From Orthonyx spaldingii (Eukaryota > Chordata > Aves > Passeriformes > Orthonychidae), in assembly GCA_013397795.1 (NCBI GenBank), contig VZTJ01000294.1, positions 4,102,831 through 4,166,830 of the forward strand: DNA of 64,000 nt, read 5' to 3'. Every line of letters begins with the position of its first letter. Positions within the stretch are counted from its first letter, which is position 1. Positions 13,662 through 24,794 of the stretch are shown here, piece by piece. The notes under the pieces are model-generated. The model was not told the origin of the DNA, searched no databases, and saw only the letters and a program-made list of their open reading frames with translations. The position numbers were made by a program, and so were the translations under genes.

Positions 13662-13925
13662 TCAGTTACAGTGGCATAAAATAGGCTCAATTCCACTGAG
13701 GTCAGAACAGTTATATCTGGGAGACACGTGAGGATTGAGGCCAACTAACTGCAGGAGAGTTAGTTCTCATCTCCTCGCCCATAAGTCAGGCTGGCCCTAG
13801 TTTCCAGTTGGACTCCGTCCACATAGTGGGCCAAACCTGGCTTTAAATTTCAGGAGAATAAATGTGGAGATACTGAATTTACTGGAGCTATTCCCAATTA
13901 CAGTAGTGCAAAGGTTGACCCAGAG
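13662..13925. repeat. Ancient amniote interspersed repeat relic
   Basis: The segment carries phrases typical of an old, highly diverged amniote repeat: CAGTTACAGTGGCATAAA, then TCCACTGAGGTCAGAACAG, TTATATCTGGG and GAGGATTGAGGCC. A second, oppositely oriented-looking half follows (CCAAACCTGGCTTTAAA ... CCCAATTACAGTAGTGCAAA). Well-preserved copies read like 'ttacaccagtgtaaat' joined to 'ccattgacttcaatgg'. I recall this pattern from reptile and bird genomes but cannot give the database name with certainty. Confidence 0.4.
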
Positions 13926-14934
13926 ACTATTTATAGATCCAGGCACCAAGTAGTGGCCAGCAGTTGAGGTCCCATCATACTATGGCCTAGCTGGACTGGA
14001 ACATTCAGAGTACAAAGGCATTTCTGTGTGATCTGGAGTACCACATTTCAGACCTATGTTTGATCACAATTATTTCTCACATGGATGAAGGCAGCAATTC
14101 CCAAAATAAAGTGCACATGTGGAACGCACTTATCTACCTAGCTCCTCTCCTGCCCCAGGAATATTTTTTGACTTGTTAACTACTGGAACCTGATCCTCAT
14201 GTAATACAGGAAATGTGTGACGGTGATATCAATGACCTTAGCAAAGTGCAAGCTGTGAATAGCCCTGGTGAAACTGAGCAGCCAGAAAAGACAAAAATAT
14301 TGGCATGCCAGCTGTTGACTGCTACTGCAGGTGAATGGCTTTTAGAAATATTTAAACCAGTTGGAGTATAAACAGGCCAATCTTCACTAATGGTAAAAAG
14401 GTGAGAAAGAAGGCAATAAAGCATACGAAGTGCAATGACCACATATAATGACATGAACAGCAAAGAATCTTCCTTTGATGGCAGGAGCAGCCAGAGACAG
14501 AAATGCAGAGCTTTGAAAAAGGCTACAGAAACATTGGTGCAAGCTATAAGGTTGGTGTGAGCTGATACGGGCACTCGGGGAGTGGGAAAACTGTTCTTGG
14601 GTGGAGAGGAGGAAGCAGCTGGAAGGCAGGGGCTGAGATCTGTGTTGCCCCCTCTTCTCCCAGAGGAGTAAATGTGGCTCTGCACAGCTGAGTGCCCTCT
14701 GCTAGGGCAGTAATTATTAGGTGAGTGAGAATAGCAGCTGTATATGATCAAGGCCCTATTAAGCATTCTCCCCCATTATTTAAGGTTGAACTGGTACAGA
14801 GTTTAATGAACCACTGCTGTCTTACAAATAATAAATACACCACACAAATTAATTTCAGGGTTAGTGAGACTCTTCATGAATTTGAATGGAATAAAGCAAA
14901 TAGTCCCAGATGAAACAATGCAGAGAAAAAAACT
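13926..14934. other. Noncoding; holds the longest open frame, rejected as a gene
   Basis: The minus-strand frame at 14197-14766 is the longest in the window (189 codons). Its product is rich in Ser, Leu and Cys and has no domain I recognise. It contains hydrophobic runs without a credible membrane topology. No upstream promoter or splice pattern was seen. A chance frame of this size is unremarkable in 64 kb. Confidence 0.6.
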
Positions 14935-15240
14935 GAAATGTCAAAGCACTTCATTTTAGTATTTTCAAAATGGAGTGGTTCATTTTAGAACTGCCAAAAC
15001 ACTTTCAAAACAAGCTTTTAATCTGTCCATTTAAAAATTGCTCTAAATTTTAAAAGGAAAGGGAAAAAGCTTTTAAACATATGAAACAGCCCAAAACCAA
15101 AAATTAAGCCATTCCTTTGAAGCTGAACTTAATATTTTGGGTTGAAAAAACATTATACTTTCCTTGATTATTTTTTATTTTGCCAACTGTTTTTCAAAAC
15201 TCATTTTGATCAAAACTAAAATGCAATTCTGAAAAATTAA
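14935..15240. repeat. Degenerate TTTTGAAA/CATTTTGA-rich old repeat
   Basis: Repeated variants of CATTTTAG, TTTCAAAA, CTAAATTTTAAAAGG and AACTCATTTTGATCAAAA follow one another on both strands. This resembles an old self-complementary amniote repeat, but it could also be AT-biased low complexity. It sits directly before the CR1 insertion. Confidence 0.3.
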
Positions 15241-15275
15241 ATACTTGTTAACTAACGAACCACTAACTAAAAACC

Positions 15276-15489
15276 CATAGGATCAGAGAATGGTTTGGGC
15301 TGGAAGGGACCTTTAAGGGCCATCTGTTCCAACCCCCCTACAATATGCAGGCTAGACCAGGCTGCTCAGAGCCCCATCCAACCTGATCTTGAGTGTTTCC
15401 AGGGATGGGGCACCTCTCTGGGCAACCTGTGCCAGTGTTTTACCACCTTTGTTGTATAAAACTTCTTTCTTATATCTAATCTAAATTCA
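15276..15489 (-). mobile_element. CR1 LINE 3' end, 5'-truncated, minus orientation
   Basis: Read on the plus strand this is the reverse complement of the avian CR1 3' terminus. It begins with two diverged octamers, CATAGGAT and CAGAGAAT (15276-15291), the complement of the family's (ATTCTATG)n tail. It continues with TGGTTTGGGCTGGAAGGGAC, CCCATCCAACCTGATCTTGA, CCAGGGATGGGGCACC, CTCTGGGCAACCTGTGCCAG and CTTATATCTAATCTAAATTC. CR1 elements are non-LTR retrotransposons that insert as 5'-truncated copies; this one keeps about 210 bases of 3' UTR and no protein-coding part. It is moderately diverged, so not recent. This is the main evidence that the window is avian. Confidence 0.92.
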
Positions 15490-17274
15490 AGAATTACCAA
15501 GCTTCCATTCTAGGTAATCTACTGCCCAATTAATGTCTCTGAGTTTAACAGAGCAGAATGAGGCCTATTACTTTCCAAAAATTATTTGTGCTTATTGATC
15601 TGTTTTTGACTGGAAAATCTGAAGAGATTTGTTTTTATAACAGTAAAATAACAAAGGTTCCAACTGAAAACTCACAGTAAAACCATTAACCATGCCAATG
15701 GTAGGTTTAGGTGCTTGAAGATATGACTGTTCTCTGCAATGCTGTATCAGAATCTGCGTCTGCTTAACCTGAACCTTTTTTCCAGCCCAAGGTCCTTGAG
15801 CATCCCCCCTGCCCTGGCTTGCTTGCAGGCAGACCCTAGTCTTGCAGAAAGAGTGGAGGGGAAAATCAGCTCGCACCCAAATTCTGTTCCACAGCCAGCA
15901 CTGCTGTCACTTGTACTCCTGTACCCACTCAAGCTCAGCCACACAAGGCACTGCAAATGTGGCACTTGTGAGCCCCTCACAAAGAGCATGGAAATGAAGC
16001 ACCAAACTCCCGTCCTCCTGAGAGGATCGATACTTTCAGTCAGAAATATTTGGCTTGCAGGTGTTTGGCTTTCTGATGAATAGCTCTAATTTTCTACAGA
16101 AAGCAGATACTTTTTTGTGGAAAAAACATGCTCACAAAATCCAACTTTCTCTTTAAGGAACAGATGGAAATGGAAAATTTTTAACCTATAAGATGTAGCA
16201 ACGTGTGGTTTCCACACACACCCCCCCTCAATCTTTTCTGCATAGCCACTGACTTGCCTTGCTATAGAAAATTGCACTAAAGGTGACTGGCTGTGAGCCC
16301 AAAACGTTGACCAGTTTCTCAAGGTCTATCAATGGATTTATCAATGATATTTCTATGTGTGGACCTTGACTTCTCTCAAATGCCAATCCTATTAGAGGTA
16401 GAACAACAGGCTACTGTACTGGGTGTTGCTGGATATTATGATCATGTTCCCATGCTAGCCAAAGGGAAGAAAAGGGTGTTTGCAAGGCCCTGTAGACATA
16501 AATAAGCCAGAACAGTTCCCCAGGAAAGGGGAGTCAGGTTTTGTAGCTATCTTAGAGGTATGAAATGTTTTATTACCAATACACGTATGCAGACATTCTA
16601 GATTTTATTCACCTGCAAAATAAAAAGACATATTATTGCAATAGCAAAAGAAATTCATCTATGTTTGAGGTTTGTTATGATTTGAGCAAAAGGAAGGAAA
16701 TTCAGGGTCAGAGATCACTCCCTCCCTACTGTCTATCACAATGGGTTACCATCCTTAATTTTACCCAACTATGTCTTTTGGAAGCTTGATCCTGAACTTA
16801 GAAGTTTTTCCCCTTTCTGGAGTTAAGCCAGAACCACAAAATATTTGAAAACACAGGGCTTGATGGAATCGCATATGGTTTTTCTCTGTGAAAGTAAAAC
16901 CAAACTGAAAGTGTTTACCCTTTCCAAAGATGCCTTTAAAATTGTCTTTGACCCTTTTTCTTCATACTTATATTGGCTCTGGTTATTTGATCAAAACTGT
17001 AGGAAATCTATTTCAAAATATTACTTTTAAAAGACAAATAAGGAAACTTTGATTTTTTAAATTTTCTTTTTCAAATATATCCTGCATTATTTTATAAATG
17101 CTTTCCAGATTTGTCTTGACATTGTTACCCATTTCAGGATTATCTGAAAGTTAATTCAATGATACTTTACTTTGGTCCTGCTTTTTAACATTTTGATGGA
17201 TCATTGTTAATTGATTTTCATGTTCTTTTTAGGAATATTTGATATAAAATTGCAGGTTTGAAGATCAAAATCAA
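15490..17274. other. Unique noncoding DNA, no gene seen
   Basis: All frames are 114 codons or fewer, overlapping on both strands at 15592-16083. A C run lies near 16220. No RNA gene, repeat family or conserved-looking block recognised. Confidence 0.65.
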
Positions 17275-17366
17275 AAATATATATATACACAAATGTACAA
17301 ATCTGTATACACATATATACTTATATATACATATATATACCTGTGCATACAGATAGATACATATAA
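17275..17366. repeat. (TA)n/(TATATACA)n compound microsatellite
   Basis: Alternating TATATA, TACACA and GATAGATACA units with interruptions, visible directly. Likely polymorphic and prone to slippage. Confidence 0.85.
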
Positions 17367-19839
17367 CTCTAGCCAACAGAAATTACTCATAAAAATGCAA
17401 TATGTGTTTAACCAGCCAACTACAATAAACACATCATTCATTACTTTAAAATTCTATTGACTTTAGCGATAACTTTTCCTGAATAATGAATGTACACTCT
17501 AGACACAGTAAAACTTAAGGAGTTTAACAAAATCTTTTAATAGAGCTATGTCTAAATTCAAGAGAATTTCACAGAGGGAGGTTTCAGTGGCTGATATGGA
17601 GGGAGAAAACTTTCATATCAATAAATATGGTGGCATCTGCCAGGTAAAATGTTGTAATAATCCTCTGAGTGCTACTTCCCTCCCACTAATGTGTTGGACA
17701 GTTTAGATTAACACCATATGCCTATTCACAGAAGGAGCTGGAAACCAGTGTAAATACAGAGAAAGAAAGAGTTCATTTTACAGCCTTGTTTTCCCTGCAC
17801 TGTTGCTATCTCTGGGATAAGAGTTGGTAGTATGTACAGAATAATGGAAGAGGAGGAAAACAGCCCCAGGAATAGGTCAAAGCATGGAAGGAGAAAGCAT
17901 TGGGGGAGGAAGAGAGAAGGAAAGGTAAGGAAATAGTTACGGAGAAGCTCTTGCAGCTGCTTTCTGATAGACTGAGGTTTTCATTCTCTTATGTATCCTC
18001 TTCCAAGCTTCTGACCTTGCCTTGCTTTGACCTCAGGTGGGAATTGTGCTCCTAAGTCTGAGCCAGACCGCTCACCCACACCTCACCCTGTCCACAGTGC
18101 TTCTATAACGTGGGCAAGCAGCAGCCTATGGCAATGATTTATTATAAACTAGGTGCAATTGAAGTCCTCTTGTCCTTTGGGAAATACTTTTAGATAGAGA
18201 TTGTTATGTAGCATCTGTAGTTTCCAAGTATCCATATGCAGGATAAATTAGTTGAAAAATTATTCCCTGACTCTGCATTTACACTGGAGTCTTCTTGGCA
18301 GAAAAAATTGTTTACTTATTTGTAGCAGTATAGGAAGACCTTTCTCCTATTGTTTGCAAGCTTTAGCCAGCAAATGAGAAATAAAAGCAACTTCAAATTT
18401 ATACTTGTACCAAGCTCATTTATGACTGAATTAAATTACAGCTTCCAAAATGAATGTCAGAATTAGCTCGCACAGTGCTTCACTGGCACTGTTGTATTAA
18501 CATTTATGGTGTCAGGCCCATTCACTTAGACATACCGACCTCTCCTCTCTTGTCACCAGACAAGTTACTGAGGCACAGGGACACAGAACTTAGAAAATTA
18601 GCTCCAAACTATTTCTGTGGATTAGCTTCTTCAGATAAAGGGCAGTGATGAATGCTTCATTATAGTAGAGGCAAAAATGTTTCTGTGAAAAAATATTAAA
18701 CCAAATGAATTGTCTCTTTTCTGCATGGACAGTTGTATAAAGTCTCCTTGCATTGTTTTTTAAGAAGAGCTCTAGGCTTGTCTGTTGTTTGTGAAAATTA
18801 TTCCATGGTTTTTTCCTCATGGCTTTTGTGTGTGAGAACCTAGGACTAATATCATTATACTTTTCAGCCTTTAGTGAAGAAGTATATTCCTACCAGAGGA
18901 GAATTCTGGAGTAAATAGAACAAAAATAAGCAAAACATTTGCAGGTTGTCACATTGGTTCTGTTTTTTTTAAAAAATTGGGTCACAAACATTGTGGTCAA
19001 ATTTATTGCACTCCATCTCTGGTAAAATAATGAAAAAATACCCACTCAATTAAAAATGCCAGAAATCAAACTAAATGTTATTCATAAAAAATGGTTCAGT
19101 TAGCTGAATCCATGGTGTGACAATGATAGCTATAATAGAAATCAGCCATACCATGATTTTTTTTTCCTTTCAGAGAATTCACAATGTGTTTTTAGTTAAA
19201 GGGAATCCAGTTTTCAAAAACCATGGCACATTTCTGTGCAGCCAGTCTGCCACTACCTGGTCCAGTAGTTGCCACCATGATTTAAGAATTAAAAGTGGGC
19301 ATGTGACCCAGGGCTTCAAACCCCAAGCCAGGGATAGTTTCAACTCCAACATTTCAGGTTTTCCTGGGGAAAAGGTATCCTCAAATTAAAAATATTGTGT
19401 AGACTGTAAATGGGAAGGTCTAAATAATGCCAAACTACTACAATCACTGAAAGTTGCCAGGCTCAGAGCTGAACTGCATGGCTTTTATGCAAAAATTGCA
19501 ATTTTTTTTCCCCTCAAAACTGAAGGAGGGCAGGGATTCAATATTTTCTCATAATCTTTTCCTAGATAAAAGAGATTTCCACCAGTTTGGCTTCAGTTCT
19601 AAGTAGACAAAAAGAAGTGAGAAGTGTTTTCTAACCAAACTGCGCAGTGACATAGTGAGGTACATGGTAAAGTTGAGCAATTGAGTCAATTTCTTGGCTG
19701 CAAGATTCCCATCTGAGGGCAACTTACCTTACTTTGATGTTTCTGAAGCCAGCAAGACTGTTTTCTAAGACAATGAATGGGGTAAGGCCTCTTCACAAAA
19801 GATTCACAGAGTGCAGAGGCTTGTCTGACAACAGAAATA
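17367..19839. other. Unique noncoding DNA
   Basis: No gene seen. Around 18550-18600 the phrase ACTGAGGCACAGGGACACAG is reminiscent of the MIR core, but the flanks do not follow, so I do not call a SINE. Frames are 90 codons or fewer. Confidence 0.6.
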
Positions 19840-19915
19840 GCAGCTGCAAAAATGATTTACATGCAAACAATCAATATTTCAAGAAATGCTAAGAGATTCC
19901 CATCATAATACATAA
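19840..19915. promoter_or_regulatory. Candidate conserved noncoding element with FOX/POU-like motifs
   Basis: ATGATTTACATGCAAACAAT (19849-19868) combines an ATGCAAA octamer-like core with a CAAACAAT forkhead-like core, followed by CAATATTTC. The block is non-repetitive and noncoding. The call rests on motif texture only. Confidence 0.2.
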
Positions 19916-20349
19916 AGTAATTTGCAATAGATAAAAAACAAATAAGGCTTGGTTCTAAATTTTAATCTGTTTTCCTTGTTTTACTCTTGCTTACAGTTTA
20001 AACTCTTCTTGCTCCACAACCACAAGTCTTCTATGCCTATGTTTTTACATAAGAGGAAGCATTAGACTTTAGACAGGTGTTGGACTCTGGGCTGGTGGTT
20101 CCCAAGCAAAGAAATGAGGGTTTATATGTCTTTGTTTAGAAAACGCAGAAAAATTGTTTTTAATTTCTCACAAAGTGATCATTTGTATCCCATAGTCCGA
20201 CATAATGTCTGTGATTCCAGTACTGTTCGGCTATGACAGAGTTTTTCCCCTGGATAATGTTATTTAATTATAGATGTATAGACATATACACATATACAAA
20301 GCAACAAAACTGTACTCAATAGATAACTTCAATAATGGAAGAATTAGAT

Positions 20350-20430
20350 AACTGAGATCTTTTCCATAGGAGTGATCTCATTTACGTCAATGGAATAATT
20401 TGCTACGACAGAGGGTCAGGTCTGTATAAC
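20350..20430. repeat. Ancient amniote repeat relic
   Basis: AGGAGTGATCTCATTTACGT followed by CAATGGAATAATTTGC and GGGTCAGGTCTG matches the remembered pattern 'ggagttactccatttacaccaatggaa..tcaggcc'. The same loose family is seen at 13662 and 60000. Strongly diverged. Confidence 0.35.
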
Positions 20431-21536
20431 AACCATCTGTGCTCCTTAGGTTTTATCCTCAGATAACATTATTCTCTAGCCACAGAAAGAAAATGCCATG
20501 TTGACAGGTAACCCAACCTATTTTCAAACAGCATGCCAGGCCCCTGACTGCTTGGGTGTGACATTTGACTGCAGTCGCTTTCACACGTTGATTTATTCTG
20601 CTGCTCTCACCATTGCCCTGTTTCCCCCTGCAGATACATTAGTGTGGACACTGTCACCCTGCTTGTCCACTTGTCACAGTTCAGCTCTGAGCTACTCAGA
20701 CAACACCCTGAGACTGACCCCAGCCAAGGTGGTGGCACTACACGGTACCCTGTGCATGGCAAACATGGCACTGAGACCCTCAGTGCTGTAGCAGCTACTG
20801 CAGGAGGCACCACAAACTACTAATTGTTACTGGGAAGATACTTCCATATTAAGACACCAAATGTTGAGCCTTCTGCAAATATTTTAAAGTATGCAAAATA
20901 ACCTTCACCACAGTATAATATTGCTGCTATTATTATACTTCAGAAATTAATCAATTTTACATATTTTCCCTAACAAATGTTCAAAGGAAGTCTAGGACCA
21001 GACTGCAGGAATTGGCATTACACGGTACCATAAGCTAACAGTGTCTTTTTTAGGCAATATTCTGTCTGTGAAACAGCAGTTTCAATGTAAGAACTTATAA
21101 CTTACTTCTGATAAATGTATTGCAAAATCATGATATATTTACGAGGTTTTATAAGACTTTATGTATCAAGCTTTTGGTTTTACTTTTTAATAGTTCAACT
21201 TGCCAATCAGAGAGGCGTTTTCCTAAAACCAAAGAAAAAACCCATCCCGTTTGCAATGTGCAGCACAGAGAGAAGAAAGCTTATCAGCAACATTTGCAAA
21301 AATTTATTTAGGATCAGCATCAGAGACTCTGGATCATTAAATGTCTTTGCTAAAGGTTTCCCCAAGAACGTGTGCAGAGGATTAGATTCCTAGAAAAGGA
21401 TACCAAAGAGAATAGCTAAAAAATGAGAAGTCAGTGGATGGAGAAGGGCTTTAGGCACATCAGTATTTTTTCTCAGGGTCTTCTCAGATGTGAACTTTCC
21501 CATGGAGTCACACATCTGATGCAATGGGAGAGGATT
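20431..21536. other. Unique noncoding DNA
   Basis: A 97-codon plus-strand frame (20498-20791) lies opposite a 68-codon minus-strand frame in a G+C-richer stretch. Neither has a recognisable domain. Nothing else seen. Confidence 0.6.
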
Positions 21537-21800
21537 TCAGAATGATTGGCAGATTCTTCTCAGAGTAAGAACATCCTCACCAGCTGAGTGCCCAGAGCAC
21601 CTGGTAACTGGCAGTCCTGGACTGAGAGCCAGGCTCTCTACCTGGTAGGGCATTTCAACCTGGTGTGAATAGCAGAACAGCCCCTGAATCAGACAAAGGA
21701 GTATTGCAAACCTATTGGTAGTGGCTAAGGCACTCTCTGGCACCTGGGAAATTGTGATTCAAATCCCTGTTCCAGAAAGAAGTGGGAATGAGTAGGGCGC
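21537..21800 (+). mobile_element. tRNA-derived SINE-like repeat with pol III A and B boxes
   Basis: TGGCTAAGGC (21722-21731) resembles the tRNA A box and GATTCAAATCC (21756-21766) resembles the B box. Their spacing of about 34 bases is that of a tRNA-type internal promoter. The flanking text, GAGAGCCAGGCTCTCTACC upstream and GGAAATTGTGATTCAAATCC across the B box, is the kind of wording I recall from an old sauropsid interspersed repeat. The upstream part (21575-21606) looks like the opposite end of such an element, so two partial copies or a composite may be present. The boxes have mismatches and a modern tRNA fold is not expected. The family name is uncertain. Confidence 0.5.
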
Positions 21801-24620
21801 AGAAAATGAGAGGGAAGTAAAGTAGTGAGATAAAACTCCAGCCATTCAGGAGCTTCAGACTTGAGTCAGGGCACCTAGAAATGAGGGAGCTGATGGTCAG
21901 CTTTGAAGCCTGATCCAAATGGACCACACGATAAAAAAAAAGGAGTGTTACCTGTGTAGATGTACTGTGAATCCTCAGCAGTGTCATGTTGAAGTGAATC
22001 CTTATCTCATGCAGGAGGATTCCTGCTTCTTCCAGTAGTGCTGCTTCCCAAAGTGGCTTAAAAGAAAAGATTCATCAAGGAGAGGAAGCAACCAAGATGA
22101 GTCTAGAGGAAGACATCATCATCACCTAGTAAAATCTGTCCAGTCAACTCTAGCCAGCGTGCCTCCCAAGCTGTAAGGGATTATGGGCACTAGTGATCTT
22201 GAAAGGTGCAGATCCACGCCTGCCGTGAGCTTTGCTTTGTAAATACATTCCTTACCTCTATGAAATAGCAGGTCACAATTTTTTTTCAGGTTGGGTGGGA
22301 TAGAATCACTTGGACACAGAGCTGTGCCAGCATAACAGAAGGTGCAATACTGTGTGCTTAGTTAAATTGGGTTCTGCATGGAAACTCATGTAATCATTTA
22401 AACCAGAGTTATGCTGGTTCACATTGGGCTGGACCAGGTGAGATTATCATCAGTGCCAACTCACTCCATTACCCTGTTGTAACAGAGTTCTCTCAAGTTA
22501 CTCCTTGCAGCTTCTGTGGGTAGAGAATCTTTTCTCAGAAACTTCTGGTTTGGCTTTCCTGGCCAAAAATATGACTGGGGGCTGTCACAAGTGAGACACA
22601 ATGGCTGGTGTAACACAGTGTTCTGACAGGAACAACATTCCATGTTCAGGGATTAGCACAGCAATAGCCTGAAGTACAGGCTTTGCTTTCCCAACAGAGA
22701 CTTTTAATCCGCCCCTGCTTCATGTCCCACACTCACAGTCCTATATGACCAAGAAGGTGCTTTTGGAAGAACATTTTGTGTCCCAGAGATTGCCTGTGCA
22801 CAAGTACTGTGGCTACCAGCCATTTACAGCAGCTCCAGTAATTAATGGCATTTCAAATCTTCATGCTACTTTTTGATAAATGACTATATCATGCATTTGG
22901 TTTGTGCAAAAAGTACCATTCACTCAGAGATCTAACCACAGAAAAGAACATTTTTAAAAGAGTATTTATATTTTGTAAGAATTAAAGAAAGTATATGACA
23001 TTTTCCTGGATCTATAAACAACACAAAGTAGAATGAACTATCGTGCCAATAACAATGTCAAAATCTTGTAGAAAAATGAACATGCAAGCTCAACTTTACC
23101 AAATAATTCATATTTCAATTTTTATGACTTTACAATATATCATTTGTGCAAGAGAGAATAGTTGTTCTTAACTGCTTTTTCTGAAAATTAAAATTCAAAA
23201 GATGTTCACAGGTAAGCAAATTTTCCTACGTCTCTGCTGTCAGAACTGAATCCACTGATTATATTAAATACATTTTCCTGGCCACTCTCCCAACGTGGAG
23301 AACAATTCAAATCATGTCTCCTTGAACATTTAGCAGCTGGCAATTGCCGGCTGCAGACTACCTGCCAAGAAGACACTGTGCTTACAAACAAAATTATACA
23401 CCTACTTACATGTACACACAGAACAGGCTGTGTTTATCCCTACATTAATACCAGCTTTCACAGTGCTGGAATGAAGCACCTTCACTAGGAAATTGCTTTA
23501 GCAATAAATTTGCCTCTATTATTGACTTTGCAGGATGCATTTCTTCAAGAATAGGCAGTAGCTTCTGGTATCTTTGTCTACTGTGAATACAGCAATAACA
23601 GGAATTGATCAGATGAGTGCTGAAAATGCAGTTCAAATGTAGCATAAGTTTCTACCTTGACCATTCAAGCAATATAGACAGGATAGATGCATTCTGTCTG
23701 ATCACCCTCAGGATATGGATCTCCTTCTGGCACTTTTCTGGTGGGAGCAAGAAGTAATTACAATTGCATTTGTTCTGCAGAGGCATTTTCTTTCCTTATT
23801 GTTCCTTTTTGCCCCACACTGAGAATGAAGATTGCGAGATCACTGCAAAGCAATGCTGTGGCACAGTAGGCATTAAAAGGCCATAAATGTATACAGGGAA
23901 TTATCATTTAATGCAGTGAATACGAAACTGAAGCAGCTATGAGTCGGAAGATGCCTAAGGATGGAAAAAGGGTTTAACATGGAAAAATCTAAAACTTATC
24001 CTTTGAGCTTAGCTACCTTTTGGAGACAATACCAAGTCCCTCCTTTCATGGGGGCCACACTGGTAAAGAGATCTTCCTGACAATATTAACACCACAGCTT
24101 TGTGCTGAAGGCAGCCTAGTCCAGAGGCACATCTTACCAAATTATTTCTGAGTGTTCAGTAACAGTCTCATTTTGGAGTATTCAGGACCCTGGATCAAAG
24201 CTCTGTTGTGGTGGGAATCGTGGCCTGCTCCAGAAGTGGTGATGGAAGTCACTGCACCTGAGTACCTGACTGTGCCAGTTACTGCTCCCACACATTCCAG
24301 AGGAAGTGTATTTGACTGTCAGCCTTCCCTCTGCCCTTAGAAAATGCAGTTTGCACGTGTGCACAGTACTGCAGTGCCCTGCTCTGGCAGAGGTGTGAGG
24401 GGCTCTGCCCTGCCCGACCCAGAAGGGCTGGTTCCCACAGGACCCAGACAGCTGTGGGACTGTGCTTCTTGGAGTCAGAAACATTATCAAAGTCCTTGGA
24501 CTCCTTGGTACCTTCCCCACCACCTTGACACGCACTAGCCAGGGAAGCTGTAATTTGGACATGGGTTGGTACTTAAAACTGCAACAAATTGCTGTCAATA
24601 ATAATTAAAAAAGGAGTTAG
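21801..24620. other. Unique noncoding DNA, no gene seen
   Basis: Frames reach 138 codons (24182-24598, minus) in a G+C-richer patch at about 24180-24540, with no domain recognised. The stretch at 22365-22445 has the feel of an old repeat (AAACCAGAGTTATGCTGGTT is itself partly self-complementary), but I cannot assign it. Confidence 0.6.
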
Positions 24621-24794
24621 TTAAATGTACAGTACGAATGGGAAATAAGATTGGAGATGACACTTAGACCAGGAGGCCTTTTTCAGGCTGTGGAAAAAAA
24701 TAGAACACAGTTATTTTTCCCACAGCCTGGAGAAGGCCTCATGTCCTAAATGTCATCTCTAATCTTGCTTTCTATTTCTAGTGTATATTACACT
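24621..24794. repeat. Long imperfect inverted repeat: MITE or hairpin RNA candidate
   Basis: The left arm (about 24621-24697) and right arm (about 24714-24794) are reverse complements, at roughly 80% over the best 54 bases by hand alignment, with a loop of about 16 bases. Perfectly paired runs include CAGGCTGTGG (24684-24693) with CCACAGCCTG (24720-24729), and GAGATGACA (24654-24662) with TGTCATCTC (24751-24759). TACAGTA at the left end and CTAGTGTA at the right end put TA next to CA-type termini, as in a Tc1/mariner-like MITE of about 155 bases. A transcript from either strand would fold into one long stem. That stem is longer than a usual pri-miRNA, so a transposon origin is more likely, although MITE-derived small RNAs are known. 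I do not recognise the family. Confidence 0.85.

Noticed and set aside
14197..14766. 189-codon minus-strand open frame, longest in the window
   Set aside because: No recognisable domain, no splice or promoter context, and a length within chance for both strands of 64 kb.
18550..18600. MIR core-like ACTGAGGCACAG
   Set aside because: Only about 20 bases match, with no flanking support.
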